From assembly GCA_005784505.1 (NCBI GenBank), contig VCAZ01000008.1, forward strand, positions 8,824,763 to 8,888,762: DNA of 64,000 nt, in the 5' to 3' direction. Each line of letters starts with the position of its first letter. Position 1 is the stretch's first letter. Positions 22,371 to 33,400 of this stretch are shown in pieces. This DNA comes from Bagarius yarrelli (Eukaryota; Chordata; Actinopteri; Siluriformes; Sisoridae). The position numbers and the translations under genes are program-made. Under the pieces are notes generated by a model. That model searched no databases. It was not told the DNA's origin and worked only from the letters and a program-made list of their open reading frames with translations.

Positions 22371-22749
22371 AATGCCCCTGAGGTACCAGTGACCAGTTTC
22401 CTGCCCTTTCATTAAATTTAAAGAGCTTCGAGGATAGATTGGGACTCACTCTGCTACACTGACCCAAGGCTACAGTTTGCATTACATTTGATCACCATTA
22501 CCATAAGCTGTAATTAACAGAAATTTAGTGTCACCCAGATGATGGTGGGTTCCCCCCTTATGTCCTGTTCTGCTCAAGATTTCTTCCTACTTCAACTCGG
22601 GGACTTTTTCCTAACCGGAGTCGACATCGGATTATTCATTAGGGACAATCTTACACTTTTTCACTGTCACTGCATTCTGCGTAAAGCTGCTTTGAGACAA
22701 TGTCTATTGTTAAAAGCGCTAGACAAATAAAATTGAATTAAATTGAATA
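22371..22749 (+). repeat. Repeat D, LINE-tail-like, full copy
   Basis: Family definition: GCCCCTGAGGTACCAGTGAC, a middle with ACCCAGATGATGGTGGGTTC, TTTCTTCCTACTTCAACTCG, TTCATTAGGGACAATCTTAC, and a conserved end GTAAAGCTGCTTTGAGACAA then TGTCTATTGTTAAAAGCGCT and ATAAAATTGAATTAAATTGA. The short-unit ATTGA tail is what non-LTR elements of fish leave. Superfamily not assigned. This is the most complete copy here, with an intact tail. Confidence 0.75.
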
Positions 22750-23545
22750 ATGTTGTTATGTCATAGCAGGGCTTGCAAAATATAAAATTTTTTAATAGCC
22801 AATTCGTTATGCGCTGTTTAAATTTTGGTAGCCTGAAAAGAATGTAAGTAGCCTGAATCAAAAAGACGTTGATTTAAATGTAAAATTGCAAAGGAGACAA
22901 AACATTAAAAACGTAATCCAACACATTTTAAAATACAAATAAAACTCATATAAAAGAATCAAATTACAATCGTCTATACAGAAATTTGTTTGGAAAGGAA
23001 CATCCTATTCCATTTGTCAGCAATTTTGCAATTCTTCCCACTGCATATGCGCTCCTTATTACATGGTAAAGTTGCTGCGCAAGATTTCGCTTGTCATGTG
23101 TGGATAGTAATGAGCCGGAGTGTTACTGACAAATATCTTAAGAAAATTAGTACCGCCACTCCCTATACAAGCTCTTCTACTTCCTCTTCTTCCTCTCTAA
23201 ACTATGCTTTACTGTGTAATTCTCCAAGATTGTGTTTCAAGCTCTCCAATCCATTTCAAATTCCTCTCTACTCAACACATCTATATTTATCCTTTCTCAA
23301 CTTTCCTCCAAGCTTCCCAAATACTACCATTTCCTCTTTATTCATTGCTCACAAAGACTTCCTGCCATGATTTCTTCCAAGCATCCAAACCATTATTGTT
23401 TACTTTCTCCTCTAAATTCTAACACTCTTATATCTCTTCTAGACTTTTATACAATCTCTCCAACAGCTATACTCAAGACTTTCCTTCAGCCTTCATACTT
23501 TTTCCTCTACAATCCTACATTTAGCCATTTACCTCATGCCATTTC

Positions 23546-23548
<3 letters not shown>
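22750..23548. other. AT/pyrimidine-rich DNA without genes
   Basis: From 23160 the strand is C/T-rich and yields three overlapping open frames of 72-147 codons in all phases; low complexity explains them. Confidence 0.55.

Positions 23549-23602
<54 letters not shown>
23549..23602. repeat. (AT)n microsatellite
   Basis: An uninterrupted AT run of about 27 units. It can extrude as a cruciform. Confidence 0.95.
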
Positions 23603-23604
<2 letters not shown>

Positions 23605-23853
23605 CCTCCTTAAACCCCATCCATTGTCCTCTGCAGTGGGTGTTTGACTCTATCAATTGGCTGGGCTGCCAGTAACTAGTTCTTACAACTGCTTCTTTAA
23701 TAGCGGCCATAGAAACAAGCTGGAATAGATTGTCTTTTCAAGATTGTCTTTTAAAATGGTCCTGGGGTCCACTAAAGTAGACATGCTGTAAATTAAGAAC
23801 CATAATTAGGATCCAGTTACATCGTAATGTGATGTCACAAGAGGTACTGTCAC

Positions 23854-24110
23854 GGGGCAGTGGTGGCTCAAATGGTTAAGGTGCTGAGTTGTTGATCTGA
23901 AGACCAGGAAGACTCGGGTTCAAGCCCCACCACTGCCAGCCTGAGTTGTTGATCCAAAGACTAGGAGGTCCTGAGTTCAATAGCCAGACACTTTTGGGTC
24001 CTTGAACAAGACCATTAACCTATGCTGCTCCAGGGGTGCTGCATCACAGCTGACCCTGCACTAACTTACTAAGATGAGATATGCCAAAAAATAATTTGAT
24101 TGTGTGCTGT
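23854..24110 (+). mobile_element. SINE B, subfamily with duplicated box-B segment
   Basis: The head GGGGCAGTGGTGGCTCAAAT is intact and box B is GGTTCAAGCCCCACCACTGC. Immediately after, a second TGAGTTGTTGATCCAAAGAC ... GAGTTCAATAGCCA repeats the head-to-box-B segment. The body (CTGCTCCAGGGGTGCTGCAT) and tail TTTGATTGTGTGCTGTA follow. The same kind of duplication occurs in the copy at 54931-55230. Confidence 0.88.
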
Positions 24111-24120
24111 ACCGACATTT

Positions 24121-24334
24121 ATAAAGTCTTTATTTGTCACATATACTATACAGCACAGTGAAATTTGTCTCTTTGAATATCCCATCTTATAACGTTAAGG
24201 GTCAGAGCGCAAGGTCAGCTATGATACAGCATCCCTGGAGCAGGAAGGGTTAAGGGTCTTGTCCAACAGTTGTCTTCCTTGTCTTTTAGTTTAACAACTT
24301 AACACCTAAACCATCTGAGCTACCGCTGCCCCCA
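24121..24334 (-). mobile_element. SINE B, tail-to-tail with the previous copy
   Basis: It starts with the tail complement TTATTTGTCACATATACTAT, then CAGCACAGTGAAATTTGTCT, CATCCCTGGAGCAGGAAGGG, and ends with the head complement GAGCTACCGCTGCCCCC. Box B is damaged. With 23854-24110 it forms an inverted pair with arms of about 200 bp and a spacer of about 10 bp. Confidence 0.85.
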
Positions 24335-24489
24335 ATATAATTATGATTCATATGCAATTCTGATTGTGATTCTTTGATTTTGAAGGACAAAATGCCTGTG
24401 TTGCCCATTAGTTGACAAAAGGTTACAGAACCAGCCTCTTCTTGCAGCAGATCTTTATTTTTGCATACAATGGAGGACATCCTGGTGCT

Positions 24490-24835
24490 GTTTGGTACAT
24501 TTTAGGAGCTCTTTTTGCATTCTCAACCGGACAAAGTGAAACCATCTGCACATGCACAAAATGTTTAATATAGTACACAGCATTGATTCGGAAGTTCTGG
24601 CACGAATTATATCTTACACAATGTTACACAACCAGACACATTTTCTTGTTTTGGTCATGAATGCATCACTAGGTCTTTAGTTTCAGTATCTTTTTAGAAT
24701 CTCTGTCAAAAATGCGAGTGTGAACGCTAAGCAGACCAAGACCAAAAGTTTCATTTTTATTTTTAGTCCGAAAAAGAAAATTGATACATGGACCAAAGGA
24801 ACCGAACAAACCAAACTACAAGTGTGAAATTTATT
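24490..24835. mobile_element. Possible MITE of the 'GGACCAAAC' type
   Basis: AACCGGACAAAGTGAAACCA near 24525 is roughly mirrored by GGACCAAAGGAACCGAACAA near 24790, with GTGTGAACGCTAAGCAGACC between. A fish MITE with such words is familiar, but boundaries are guesses. Confidence 0.35.
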
Positions 24836-25859
24836 CTCCAATACGTATCGCTTTTAGACGACAATCTCTCGAACCCACGATCTACTTTTCCTCTATTGCT
24901 TTGATTTCTTCTACTAACTGTAAGTTTGCTCACTTCTTTATACTTTTCCACTGCATACCCCCTCCATATTGTCTTTCTACCCTACCCCTCCATTTCTTCT
25001 GTCCTACTTTTCCATGATATACACATTACACTCTCCCTTTTCCTCAATACACACTTCCTCCGAGGTGGGTTTTCCACCAAGTTCCACACTTTCATCTTCT
25101 TAGTTCCTTCCATCCGTTCTCCAAACTGTCTTTTCTCTCTATCCTCTAAGCCACACTCTCGACACTGCTCTTTTGATACCGAAGTTCTTTCCTACACACT
25201 CTCCTCTTTCACATCCATCTTCCAAAACCGCTGCCGCTTTTACAGCCCTCGTAAAAAACACACCCTGCTGCAGTTCCGCACCGAGGCCTATTACGGCGTA
25301 ATTAACTCAAAGGCTGGTGTTAACGTTCACATGCTCTTTAACACTCTTTAGCATAAACACAGGCATACTCTGTCTCTATCAGATGCCACATGTACACACA
25401 CACACTCATACACACACACTGACTTTAGTTCAAGTCAGCTGCTACTCTTTTCTGTCTGCGTCTGTGTGAAGTCTTTCTGTTTTTCTTCAGGTGTCTCAGG
25501 TCTGTGTGTAAAAGTCTGTGCAGAGCTTTCTATTTCTAGCCCAGCGTCTTTCAGATCTTGGAATAAGAGTCAGAACGTTCCTGTCGAAAGATGAAGTGGA
25601 GGGATCATTCCGGAAAAAAAGAGCAATATGGAAATGTTGAGAAGCTGTTTACTTGGAGATAAAAATGCTGGAGAGACAAATTCCTCTTGATGTGAAATAC
25701 ATAAATATTTACACGTGGAAAATAGCGCCGGAAAGATTGTCCAAATATGTTTATTCTCTTATATGGAGTTGTTCTCATGAGGTTCTTTCTATATTGGTAA
25801 AAGTACGACTTGGAAGCAGTTGTCAAATGCACATCTTGTTAAAATAAATTTTGAATGAA
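24836..25859. other. Pyrimidine-rich unique DNA
   Basis: Open frame of 141 codons at 24926-25351 in C/T-rich sequence, no domain. A (CA)n run lies at 25396-25420. No gene called. Confidence 0.5.
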
Positions 25860-26620
25860 TAAATTTACAGGAAATGAAAACTGTGGTTCGTCCAATTGCT
25901 GCTCAGCAATAGCTCTCCTCCTGACCTGATACAGCTCTTTCGTCTATGATGATTCCCCCGAATGAGACTCGTTTAGCTACTCGGGCAGGAGCGTGACTAA
26001 GAGATGGAGGGAAAGTGATAGCGAATAAAATCAGCAAATCATTTGTAACACCTTCATCTTGTTATTCCGAGATTGAAATAACTTCACGCTAGCGTTTCCA
26101 AAAAATGATTTCTCGTGTTTGTTAGAGAAACTCATACATTTCTATGATGGGGGAGAAAATTCATTTTTGGTATTAGATGGGAAGTCAATCTTTCATTTCG
26201 CCTGGCCTCGTTTCCTGCAGCCTTCTCAATCACCACTGACATCATCCTCATACCGTCACAGACCTGAGGTTTATTCTCGCATGTGTCCCTTCGGCTCCCA
26301 ACAGGCTCGCTGCCTTTCTCTACGAATCATCTTTTTCGCACGTTGATGCCACATTTGCCTGTTGAGAAATAGCACCTATCTGTCCATCTTCTCAGTCGGG
26401 AATGAACAAGGCTATTAATAGTCAGGGAGCTTTTGGACGGATGGAAATGAGAGTTGCTTCTCCACTGGGATATGCTGACTTTGCCATTATTCTACTTATA
26501 CGTGTTGTGTGATGCAGGGACTGACATGCACAGTTTGGAGACAAGTACACTATTGGGCATGTATGTTCTTTGCTCTTTGAGGGGCAGAAAAATGGTGTGT
26601 TCACAGTAATTTACTGGATC
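25860..26620. promoter_or_regulatory. Candidate conserved non-coding block
   Basis: About 760 bp without repeats or microsatellites in a repeat-rich window. It has mixed composition, several GATTA/ATTGAA cores and CTATTAATAGTCAGG near 26410. The only frames are 60-75 codons. Candidate regulatory DNA by exclusion and texture only. Confidence 0.25.
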
Positions 26621-27220
26621 CTTATGTGTGTTAGAAAGGATTCATACTTTTGTATATACGATACATACACAGAAATTTTATACCATACCGCCAAATTCTA
26701 AAAAGTCTATAATCCTACACTAAAATCTCTTGTCCTTGATCGCTAGACAGGCGTTTAACGGTAGTTACAATCAGTTTTTTTCTGTTACAATGTTCTCCTA
26801 TAACAACAGTCAAACCAAGAACCGATAGGACCACCGAACCTGATGATGCAATTCGAAAACATCAAGACTAGAACCTTGTTGAGGTATGACGAGAAAATGA
26901 GTGATTTGTAAAATGTTGTTTTTTTGTTTGCTGCTAGCCACCGTTTAGCAAGAAAACGAGGGTTACTTGACATGTTGCAGATAGTTGACCTACAACGAGA
27001 CTTCTTGTGTGCGTCAGGTCTTGTGAGATCTTACAGTGTGACACGCGTATCATGATCATAAAGTTATTATAAAAAATAAAGATATTATTAAATCTCACAG
27101 TGCATCAATTTTGTTGGGATTATAGTAGAATGCTTTAGTTCTGTTACATTCTATAATCGTGCCTTACGTTTTTGATAAAAGTAGAACATTTCTGTTTATG
27201 CAAATTACATTAAGAACAAA
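26621..27220. other. No feature recognised
   Basis: AT-rich unique DNA. Confidence 0.5.
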
Positions 27221-27335
27221 ACATTTACATTTATGACATATAAGAGATGCCCTTATACAGACAGTTTCACATTCACATTCTAACTTTTTACCCATATGAG
27301 CAGTTGAGGGTTAAGTGCCTTGCTCATAGGTCCAT
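27221..27335 (-). mobile_element. SINE A 3' half
   Basis: ACATTTACATTTATGACATA, GATGCCCTTATACAGACAGT and GCAGTTGAGGGTTAAGTGCC match the SINE A tail and centre on the minus strand. The tRNA head is missing. Confidence 0.75.
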
Positions 27336-27884
27336 TTTTTTAATAGAGTTTTTGCTATTTAAAAATAATTGGTGATATCAAACTTTATTTCTAATTAAAT
27401 TTAAGTCTCCTACTGCTGAAATTAGGTGCAGGTTGGTAAGTGGTAGGTCAGTGGTTAAGGTAGTGATTCCCAACGGAGTCTATATTGCCCCCCATTGGGC
27501 ATTCAGACAACGCTGAGGTTGTTGGAAAGCTGGTGGTGATTAAGGGGGTGCTTTAAACATTAATGGTGGGCGTTGAGGAAACAGGTGTGTTAACGGTTCT
27601 ATATGGAAGATTGCCAAGACATTAGTAACGCTGAAGAAATAATGATGCTAATATAATGTGGATTATCTTCATTATAGCTCTATTCCTTATTACCTTATTA
27701 CCATCTTTAGGAAAATGGCAGCGAGCCAACAGGCACAGGTCTTTCACTAATTTGCTTACAAACTGAAGACTTGTATGATATTTGTTCAGTATTTTATGCT
27801 AATCTGCAAGTTTGTTAATTTCCTTGTTCCTAAAGAATATTTCTTACTTCCTTTTTCATCTAATAATGCAATAACTGTCACGCA
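27336..27884. other. No feature recognised
   Basis: Unique DNA. A GGTCAGTGGTTAAGGTAGTG word at 27447-27466 looks like an isolated SINE head without a body. Confidence 0.45.
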
Positions 27885-28345
27885 TTAAATGATGGCCTTT
27901 AAGACAGAAAACATCCAGTTTGTTTGGGGTTGAGTTAAACATGCCCTTGAGGTACCAGTGACCAGTGTTCCTGCCCCTTTCCTCGAATTTTCCTATTTAT
28001 GCCTCTGGATGGTGTTCTCTTCGATTGGAGTCAACTCTGCTGGGGTTGTTTCTCATCTACAGCCTGGGGTTTAGTTGTAATAATCAGGCATTCTTCGCCA
28101 TACAGATGAGGATGGGTTCTCAGTTGCTAAAGTAGCCACCGGCTTGCTCATTAGGGACAGACTTATACTTATAAAGAACAATCTTTTATTCTTACTGCAT
28201 TGTCTATGTAAAGCTAAATTGAATTGACTATAGGGGCGGAAAGGGGTTTTAACTTTACTTAGGGGCTGTGTTTTCAAAATAAGTTCTCCTCTGATCAGAC
28301 AAACCAGCAGGTTATTCCATGCTGCAGCAAAGTTTCCATGGTCTT
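27885..28345 (+). repeat. Repeat E, split by repeat D
   Basis: The left part 27885-27940 matches 8767-8815 and the right part 28229-28285 (TATAGGGGCGGAAAGGGG and onward) matches 8815-8875. The intervening 288 bp is a complete repeat D. The part after 28285 (TTCTCCTCTGATCAGACAAA) reappears at 57922. Confidence 0.6.
27941..28228 (+). repeat. Repeat D inserted into repeat E
   Basis: ATGCCCTTGAGGTACCAGTG opens the copy, CAGATGAGGATGGGTTCTCA is in the middle, and GTAAAGCTAAATTGAATTGA closes it. The shortened ATTGA-type tail sits exactly at the break in repeat E, showing insertion order. Confidence 0.7.
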
Positions 28346-28554
28346 GTCCGAATGGCTATCTATAAGACAAGGTCTTCACTGGGAAACTTTGTCTTTAAGT
28401 GCTGATTCACCACTTGGCCTGAATAAAAGGGCACTTATCTCTTAAAGCCAACAGTGTTCTGACTTATTTTATATCATATGTGCAGCAAATTTACTTCGAA
28501 TTTACTTCCATTGGAATATTGCAGAGGAGTGGAACCATCAACAAATTGAGATTG

Positions 28555-28577
28555 TGGGGGTGGGGGGTGGGGGTGGG
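28555..28577 (+). repeat. G-rich tract, potential G-quadruplex
   Basis: Four G-runs of 5, 6, 5 and 3 separated by single T residues. Single-base loops favour a very stable quadruplex on this strand. Confidence 0.85.
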
Positions 28578-28667
28578 CTTACCATCTTTATGCTAAATTT
28601 ATTTCCAGAGCTCGTAAGAATGTCTGACGGTTAGCTGGAAGCAGTGCGCTTTAAACCTCTCCAGAAG

Positions 28668-28670
<3 letters not shown>

Positions 28671-28708
<38 letters not shown>
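28671..28708. repeat. (GT)n microsatellite
   Basis: Uninterrupted, about 19 units. Confidence 0.95.
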
Positions 28709-28839
28709 GTGTGCACGTCGACGATGATTAGCTGGAAGTAGGTTTTTAAAGCCCATCTTGGAAAGTGTGTGTGAGAACTTTAAACCCTCTCAGCTGTGTG
28801 TTTGTGGGAAGAGGAGATGGAATAAACCCTGCCCGCGAG

Positions 28840-29170
28840 GCAGATCTGGCTGGCATGTTGATTGTCCACGGGAGCCTTAATGTTGAGTCAAAGAAAGCAA
28901 ATTAGAAATGCATCTCAGCAGCGCTAATCCTGACAGACAGCTGGCTGAGGATTTGGACAATATTTTGAGAAATGGATAATGAATAGAACTAGTGCAGCGC
29001 CGCGGTCTGACCCTGATGTGTTACATCTCATTTATCAGCGCAGGTCATGACACACTGAGGATTTTCTCTGAGGAGAAATGCATTTCGATTCTATACAGTA
29101 CACGCTGGTAATTAAACCGGATTAAAATAGCATCAGGAATACAGAACCCTCTGGAGTGCTTTAGTTTTAT
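28840..29170. promoter_or_regulatory. Candidate conserved non-coding block with TAATTA and GGATTA
   Basis: Unique, balanced composition. TAATTA at 29109-29114 and GGATTA (OTX/PITX-type core) at 29119-29124 lie 4 bp apart. The word TGAGGATTT recurs at 28947 and 29057. No frame or splice pattern. Conservation unknown. Confidence 0.28.
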
Positions 29171-29251
29171 TTACACTCTGTCAGCATCTGTTGGTGTTTT
29201 AGAGTAACAATGAGCAAATCTCATCTGAGAATGTATCTGGTCTGTCTTTTC

Positions 29252-29495
29252 CTCTCTCTCTCTCTCTCTCTCTCCCTCTGTTTTTCTGTTTGTCTGTCTG
29301 TCTGTGTCTCTGTATTTATTTTCCTGTCTGTCTGTCTGTCTCCTTTAATTTTTTCTGTCTGTCTTTCTGTCTCTCTCTCTCTATCTTTCTGTTGGTCTGT
29401 CTTTCTCTTTTCCTTTCTTTCGGTCTTTCTGACATTCTTTTGCTGTCTCTCTGTTTCTGACCTCTTTCCCGTCTCTCTCTTTGTCTTCCTTTTTC

Positions 29496-29549
<54 letters not shown>
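29252..29549. repeat. Pyrimidine STR array: CT, TCTG, TCTA
   Basis: (CT)n at 29252-29280, several (TCTG)n runs between 29287 and 29342, irregular T/C-rich DNA, then (TCTA)n at 29495-29549. Leucine/serine-rich frames here are artefacts of the repeats. Confidence 0.93.
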
Positions 29550-29680
29550 CTTTATTTTATTCTGCCTTTATTTTCTCATTTGTTTCCGTCTGTCTGTCTG
29601 TTTGTCTGTGTGTCCCTGTATCTGATTATGCCTCTATCTTTTCATCTATCTATGTCTATTTCTCTCTCTTTCTCTCTCTG

Positions 29681-29763
29681 CCATGTGAGTTGTCATCATT
29701 CACTTAAATATGTATCTATTGATCTAACTCTCGCTTTCTCTCTCTCGCTCTCTCTCTCTCTTT
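29681..29763. repeat. Remnant of the duplicated hAT-derived segment plus CT tract
   Basis: GCCATGTGAGTTGTCATCAT then TCACTTAAATATGTATCTAT matches 31597-31640 and 32525-32560, and is likewise followed by a CT tract. It is therefore probably a fourth, mostly eroded copy of that segment. Confidence 0.6.
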
Positions 29764-30329
29764 CTATTTAAGTCTCTCTCTTTATCTTCTTTAGCTATCT
29801 ATGTCCCCCCCCCCTTACCACAGATAGCATCTACACCTAGCTGATAGTCCACTGAAGTTAAACTTTCCACTCTCTTATCACATTCACTTTTAGCTCAGAT
29901 GATCTTTCCTCTCTTCACACAGCAGCGTCTCTCAGCCCGGAATCTGACCTTCAAATGTTTACAGGATCATTTCTCTCAAGATTTCCTAGAAACAAATAAA
30001 AAAGAAACACGGTAAAAGTATCCAGCATTTATTTATAGATGGAAGGAGTGTGTCGTGTCAAAGCCCTGGAAATTAAACATCTGCAGTTGTCTCATGTCAT
30101 TGACTGAGCTCACTATTATCCTACGACTCTATTAATAAAGAAATAAGGGTATATTTTACAAAACAATCAGCGTCCCCACTAGATCTAAGTTCCTAATGGC
30201 TAATGAAATATTATGTTATTTTCTACTGGGACGCAGTGAGTCTCTTTAAGCCTCTGAATTTTCTACAGGTTCATTATAACACTGAATAATTGGAGCAGGA
30301 ATTGCTTTCTTTTTCTTTTTCTTTTCTTA
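29764..30329. other. No feature recognised
   Basis: Unique DNA with a C-run near 29805-29814. Confidence 0.5.
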
Positions 30330-30475
30330 CTAATAAACTGTCCTCTTCGAGGCACTTCCTAAACTAATAAACAACTAAAACAGCCCCCTGAATCGTGTTA
30401 ATGACTACCAGAATGCAAATGCTGATGTTCTTTACAGCTTATTAGCATCGCAAACTCCTAAAACAGAGAAGTAGA
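30330..30475. promoter_or_regulatory. Short candidate regulatory block
   Basis: Repeat-free segment with AATGCAAATGCTGATG near 30413 (an octamer-like ATGCAAAT) and TTATTAGCATCGC near 30440. Weak inference. Confidence 0.2.
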
Positions 30476-30698
30476 GGCATCTTCTTTTTATAAAGTTTAA
30501 AAATGTTTAAAAATCAGAACAGAAGCATTAAATAAGTTTAGTCCAGCATTTCTGAGTGGAGTTCCAGAGAAAACTTTAAAGATTAAGTTCAGATTAAAAA
30601 GATTGTTTATGGCTTTGCAGGTATTTTATATACAGTATTTTATTTTTAACTGTCTGATATTCCTGTCATTACCTGTTGACCTTAATTATCAACCGCAT

Positions 30699-30699
<1 letters not shown>

Positions 30700-30752
<53 letters not shown>

Positions 30753-30777
30753 CACTCTCTTCTCTGTCATCTATCTA

Positions 30778-30816
<39 letters not shown>

Positions 30817-30817
30817 T
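30700..30817. repeat. (ATCT)n followed by (TCTG)n
   Basis: A (TATC)n run at 30700-30753, a short interruption, then (TCTG)n at 30779-30817. Same order and strand as parts of the 29.2-kb array. Confidence 0.95.
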
Positions 30818-31190
30818 TTGGGGTTTTTTTTTTATCTCTGCTGTATCCTGTCTGCTATTCCTGATTTTTCCCTGATTGTCTTACATCCTGCTCCTAAATC
30901 CAGCACTTTTTATCTACATTGTGACGCCTGAAGTGAAAGAAATAAAACCTAAATAAAACAAAACCAAAAAAAGTTTGATACTGTTGAATATGAGCTTTTT
31001 CTTACGGCCATATTTGGACTTGAAGACTTAAGTAATGCATTTAAGTCCAGACATTAGATCAATATTTATTCTGGAAAAAAAGGTTATGTAAATTTATTTA
31101 GGGTTGATTCTTTTGGACTCCCCATCGAAATTATATACGAATTACTCATGTGTATTTCACCTCTGAGGGAAATTCGGCTCTAAATGTAGA
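30818..31190. other. No feature recognised
   Basis: AT-rich unique DNA leading into the duplicated segment. Confidence 0.5.
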
Positions 31191-31640
31191 GTAAAAATCC
31201 ACAGTCTTTCTCGTTGCACCATTTTCCCAGTGTGACTTACAAATGACACAGAATTCTATCCAGTCACGGATCTGATCTGTTATTACTGCACATGTAACTC
31301 AGCAGCATGTTATTATATTATCGTTAGGGTTGTACCGATACCATTTTTTAAAGAATCATTACAAGTACCAATATTTTTTTTCCCTGGTACTCCCTGATAT
31401 ATTTTCCTGGTACTTGCCGATACTGATACCTGTACTTTTTCAGGATGTGGTATTATTCGTATGGCTTTCGGGTATATTTCTTGCTGTTTTGCCTCGTCCT
31501 GCAAAAGTTAGATGCAGGTTGCTAACGTTACTGTTAGCAGCAAATGCTAACTTTAGTAACCTCTCGATATTTTTGCAAAACAGTGTTTGCAGGGTGCCAT
31601 TTGTGGGTTGTCATCATTCATTTTAAAATATTTTATCTAT
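31191..31640 (+). repeat. Duplicated hAT-derived segment, copy 1
   Basis: A 5' flank (GTAAAAATCCACAGT), then GATCTGATCTGTTATTACTG, a transposon end TTAGGGTTGTACCGATACCA and a body with TTTTGCCTCGTCCTGCAAAA. It runs into a CT tract. The 'GGGATGTACCGATACC' end type is typical of fish hAT-like MITEs. The flank is shared with copy 3 exactly 2,400 bp downstream (31191 and 33591). Confidence 0.8.
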
Positions 31641-31644
31641 CAAT

Positions 31645-31924
31645 GTCTCTCTCTCTCTCTCTCTGTCTCTTTCTTACTCTATTTCTCTTTATCTAGGTCC
31701 TTTCTCTCTCTTCCTCTTTCTATCTCTCTTTCTCTTTTTCCCTTTCTTTCTTTCTCTCTCCTCCTGTCTCTCTTTCTCCCTCTCTTTCTCTCTCATTCTC
31801 TCTCTATCACTTTTGTCTCTCTCTTCTCATGTCTCTCTCTTTCTCTCTCTCTTTCTCTCTCTCTTTGTCTCTGCCTTACTCCCTTTCTCTTTATTTATGT
31901 CCTTTTTCTCTCCCTGTCTCTCTT

Positions 31925-31975
<51 letters not shown>

Positions 31976-32190
31976 GTCTCTTTCTTACTCTCCTTCCCTT
32001 TATCTATGTCCTTTCTCTCTCTCCCTCTCTTTCTCCCTTTCTTTCTCTCTCTTTCTATCTCTCTCTCTTTCTCTTTCTCCCTCTCTCTCTCTCTCTCTCT
32101 CTTTGTCTCTGCCTTACTCCCTTTCTCTTTATCTATGTCCTTTTTCTCTCTCTGTCTCTCTTTGTCTTTCTCTCTCTCTCTCTCTCTCTA
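31645..32190. repeat. Long polypyrimidine (CT)n-rich tract, about 545 bp
   Basis: Almost pure T/C on this strand. It includes a long (CT)n core around 31925-31973 and repeated words such as TCTCTTTATCTATGTCC, showing internal duplication. The 129-217-codon serine/leucine frames are artefacts. Such tracts can form triplex (H-)DNA. Confidence 0.95.
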
Positions 32191-32193
32191 TCA

Positions 32194-32800
32194 GAATTCT
32201 ATCCAGTCACGGATCTGATCTGTTATTACTTCACATGTAACTCAGGAGCATGTTATTTTATTATCGTTAGGGATGTACCGATACCATTTTTTTAAGAATC
32301 ATTACAAGTACCGATATTTTTTGTGCTGGTACTCGCCGATACCGATACCTGTACTTTTTTAGGATATGGTATTATTCGTATAGCTTTCAGGTTATTGCTT
32401 GCTATTTTGCCTCGTCCTGCAAAAGTTAGCTGCAGGATCGGTTGCCGACTGCTAACGTTACTGCTAGGGGCAAATGCTTACTTTTGTACCTCTTTATATT
32501 TTTGCTAAACAAATTTTGCAGTCTGCCATGTGTGGGTTGTCATCATTCATTTTAAATTATTTCCACACTGCTGCCATTCTGTCACTGCTGCCAGAGTCTT
32601 TGTGCATTGAAATTCTGTCCATAATGTCATAAGTATCTGTCTTTAGCATCTGAGTGTTTTTATGAGTACACGTTTAAGTATATTAGCTTAGTATCAGGGC
32701 CGACACCGATACCAGTATCGGTTGAACTCAGGTTAAACTCATGACTGTAAGATTAAAAGCCAATCCGATACCAGTATTAGTATTAGTGAACCCCTAATTA
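32194..32800 (+). mobile_element. Duplicated hAT-derived segment, copy 2, with both element ends
   Basis: The left end TTAGGGATGTACCGATACCA begins at 32269. GGGCCGACACCGATACCAGT at 32698 and CCGATACCAGTATTAGTATT then AGTGAACCCCTAAT near 32764-32800 form a plausible right end, partly broken by an intruding segment. No transposase frame. This copy has the best view of the MITE. Confidence 0.7.
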
Positions 32801-33159
32801 CTGTAATATTTGCATCTTCTGTATGGTTCCTACATATAACATACAGTAAATTAGCAGAAGATCATGGGTTCTATTCCCAGCTCCACCAAAACTGCCACTG
32901 TTAAATGGTAAATGTATGTTGGCTTCACAACATAAAAAATCCTTAATCATTTGACACACTCATAAAGGTTTCTTTAACGCTCACATCCTTTCAGTCACTA
33001 ACATAAAAACCCTACCCTGAGCTACCACATGCCTAATTAACTTTCACAAACACCCCAGTATAGGGATTGAACTCATGACCTTAAGATTAAAAGCCAGCCC
33101 TGTTCCCAATGCTTTAAAAGTAAACACTCTATTATACCAACCTGCACAGGCATCTGTGA
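32801..33159. other. SINE scraps in unique DNA
   Basis: CATGGGTTCTATTCCCAGCT at 32864 is a SINE A box-B remnant on this strand. GAACTCATGACCTTAAGATT then AAAAGCCAGCC at 33069-33098 repeats a phrase also found at 32742-32765. Confidence 0.4.
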
Positions 33160-33360
33160 GCTCATGCTCTAGGTGCGTGTGTAGTACGGTGAGGACTGTA
33201 TCTAAGTCTGACCTCGACATTAAGCTGGATTAGCAGTAGCAAGGTGTGGTGATTAGGGGATCTTTAATTATATTCGTCGGACAACAGATGTTCTGCTCAT
33301 TAGAGGAGTAATAGGTAGGAAACCATGCCAAGCTTTATTAACAGCACTGTAAGAAAGCAA
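33160..33360. promoter_or_regulatory. Short candidate regulatory block
   Basis: Repeat-free between SINE scraps and a duplicated region, with TCTTTAATTATATTCGTC near 33261. Weak inference by exclusion. Confidence 0.18.
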
Positions 33361-33400
33361 TCTATGAAGGTAAGAGATGTGTTTCTATCAGTGCTTCAAT

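Noticed and set aside
31587..32295. Open frames of 129-217 codons rich in Ser/Leu
   Set aside because: They translate the CT microsatellite in three phases; low complexity, not proteins. The same applies to the frames at 29210-29771, 30603-30875 and 49874-50380.
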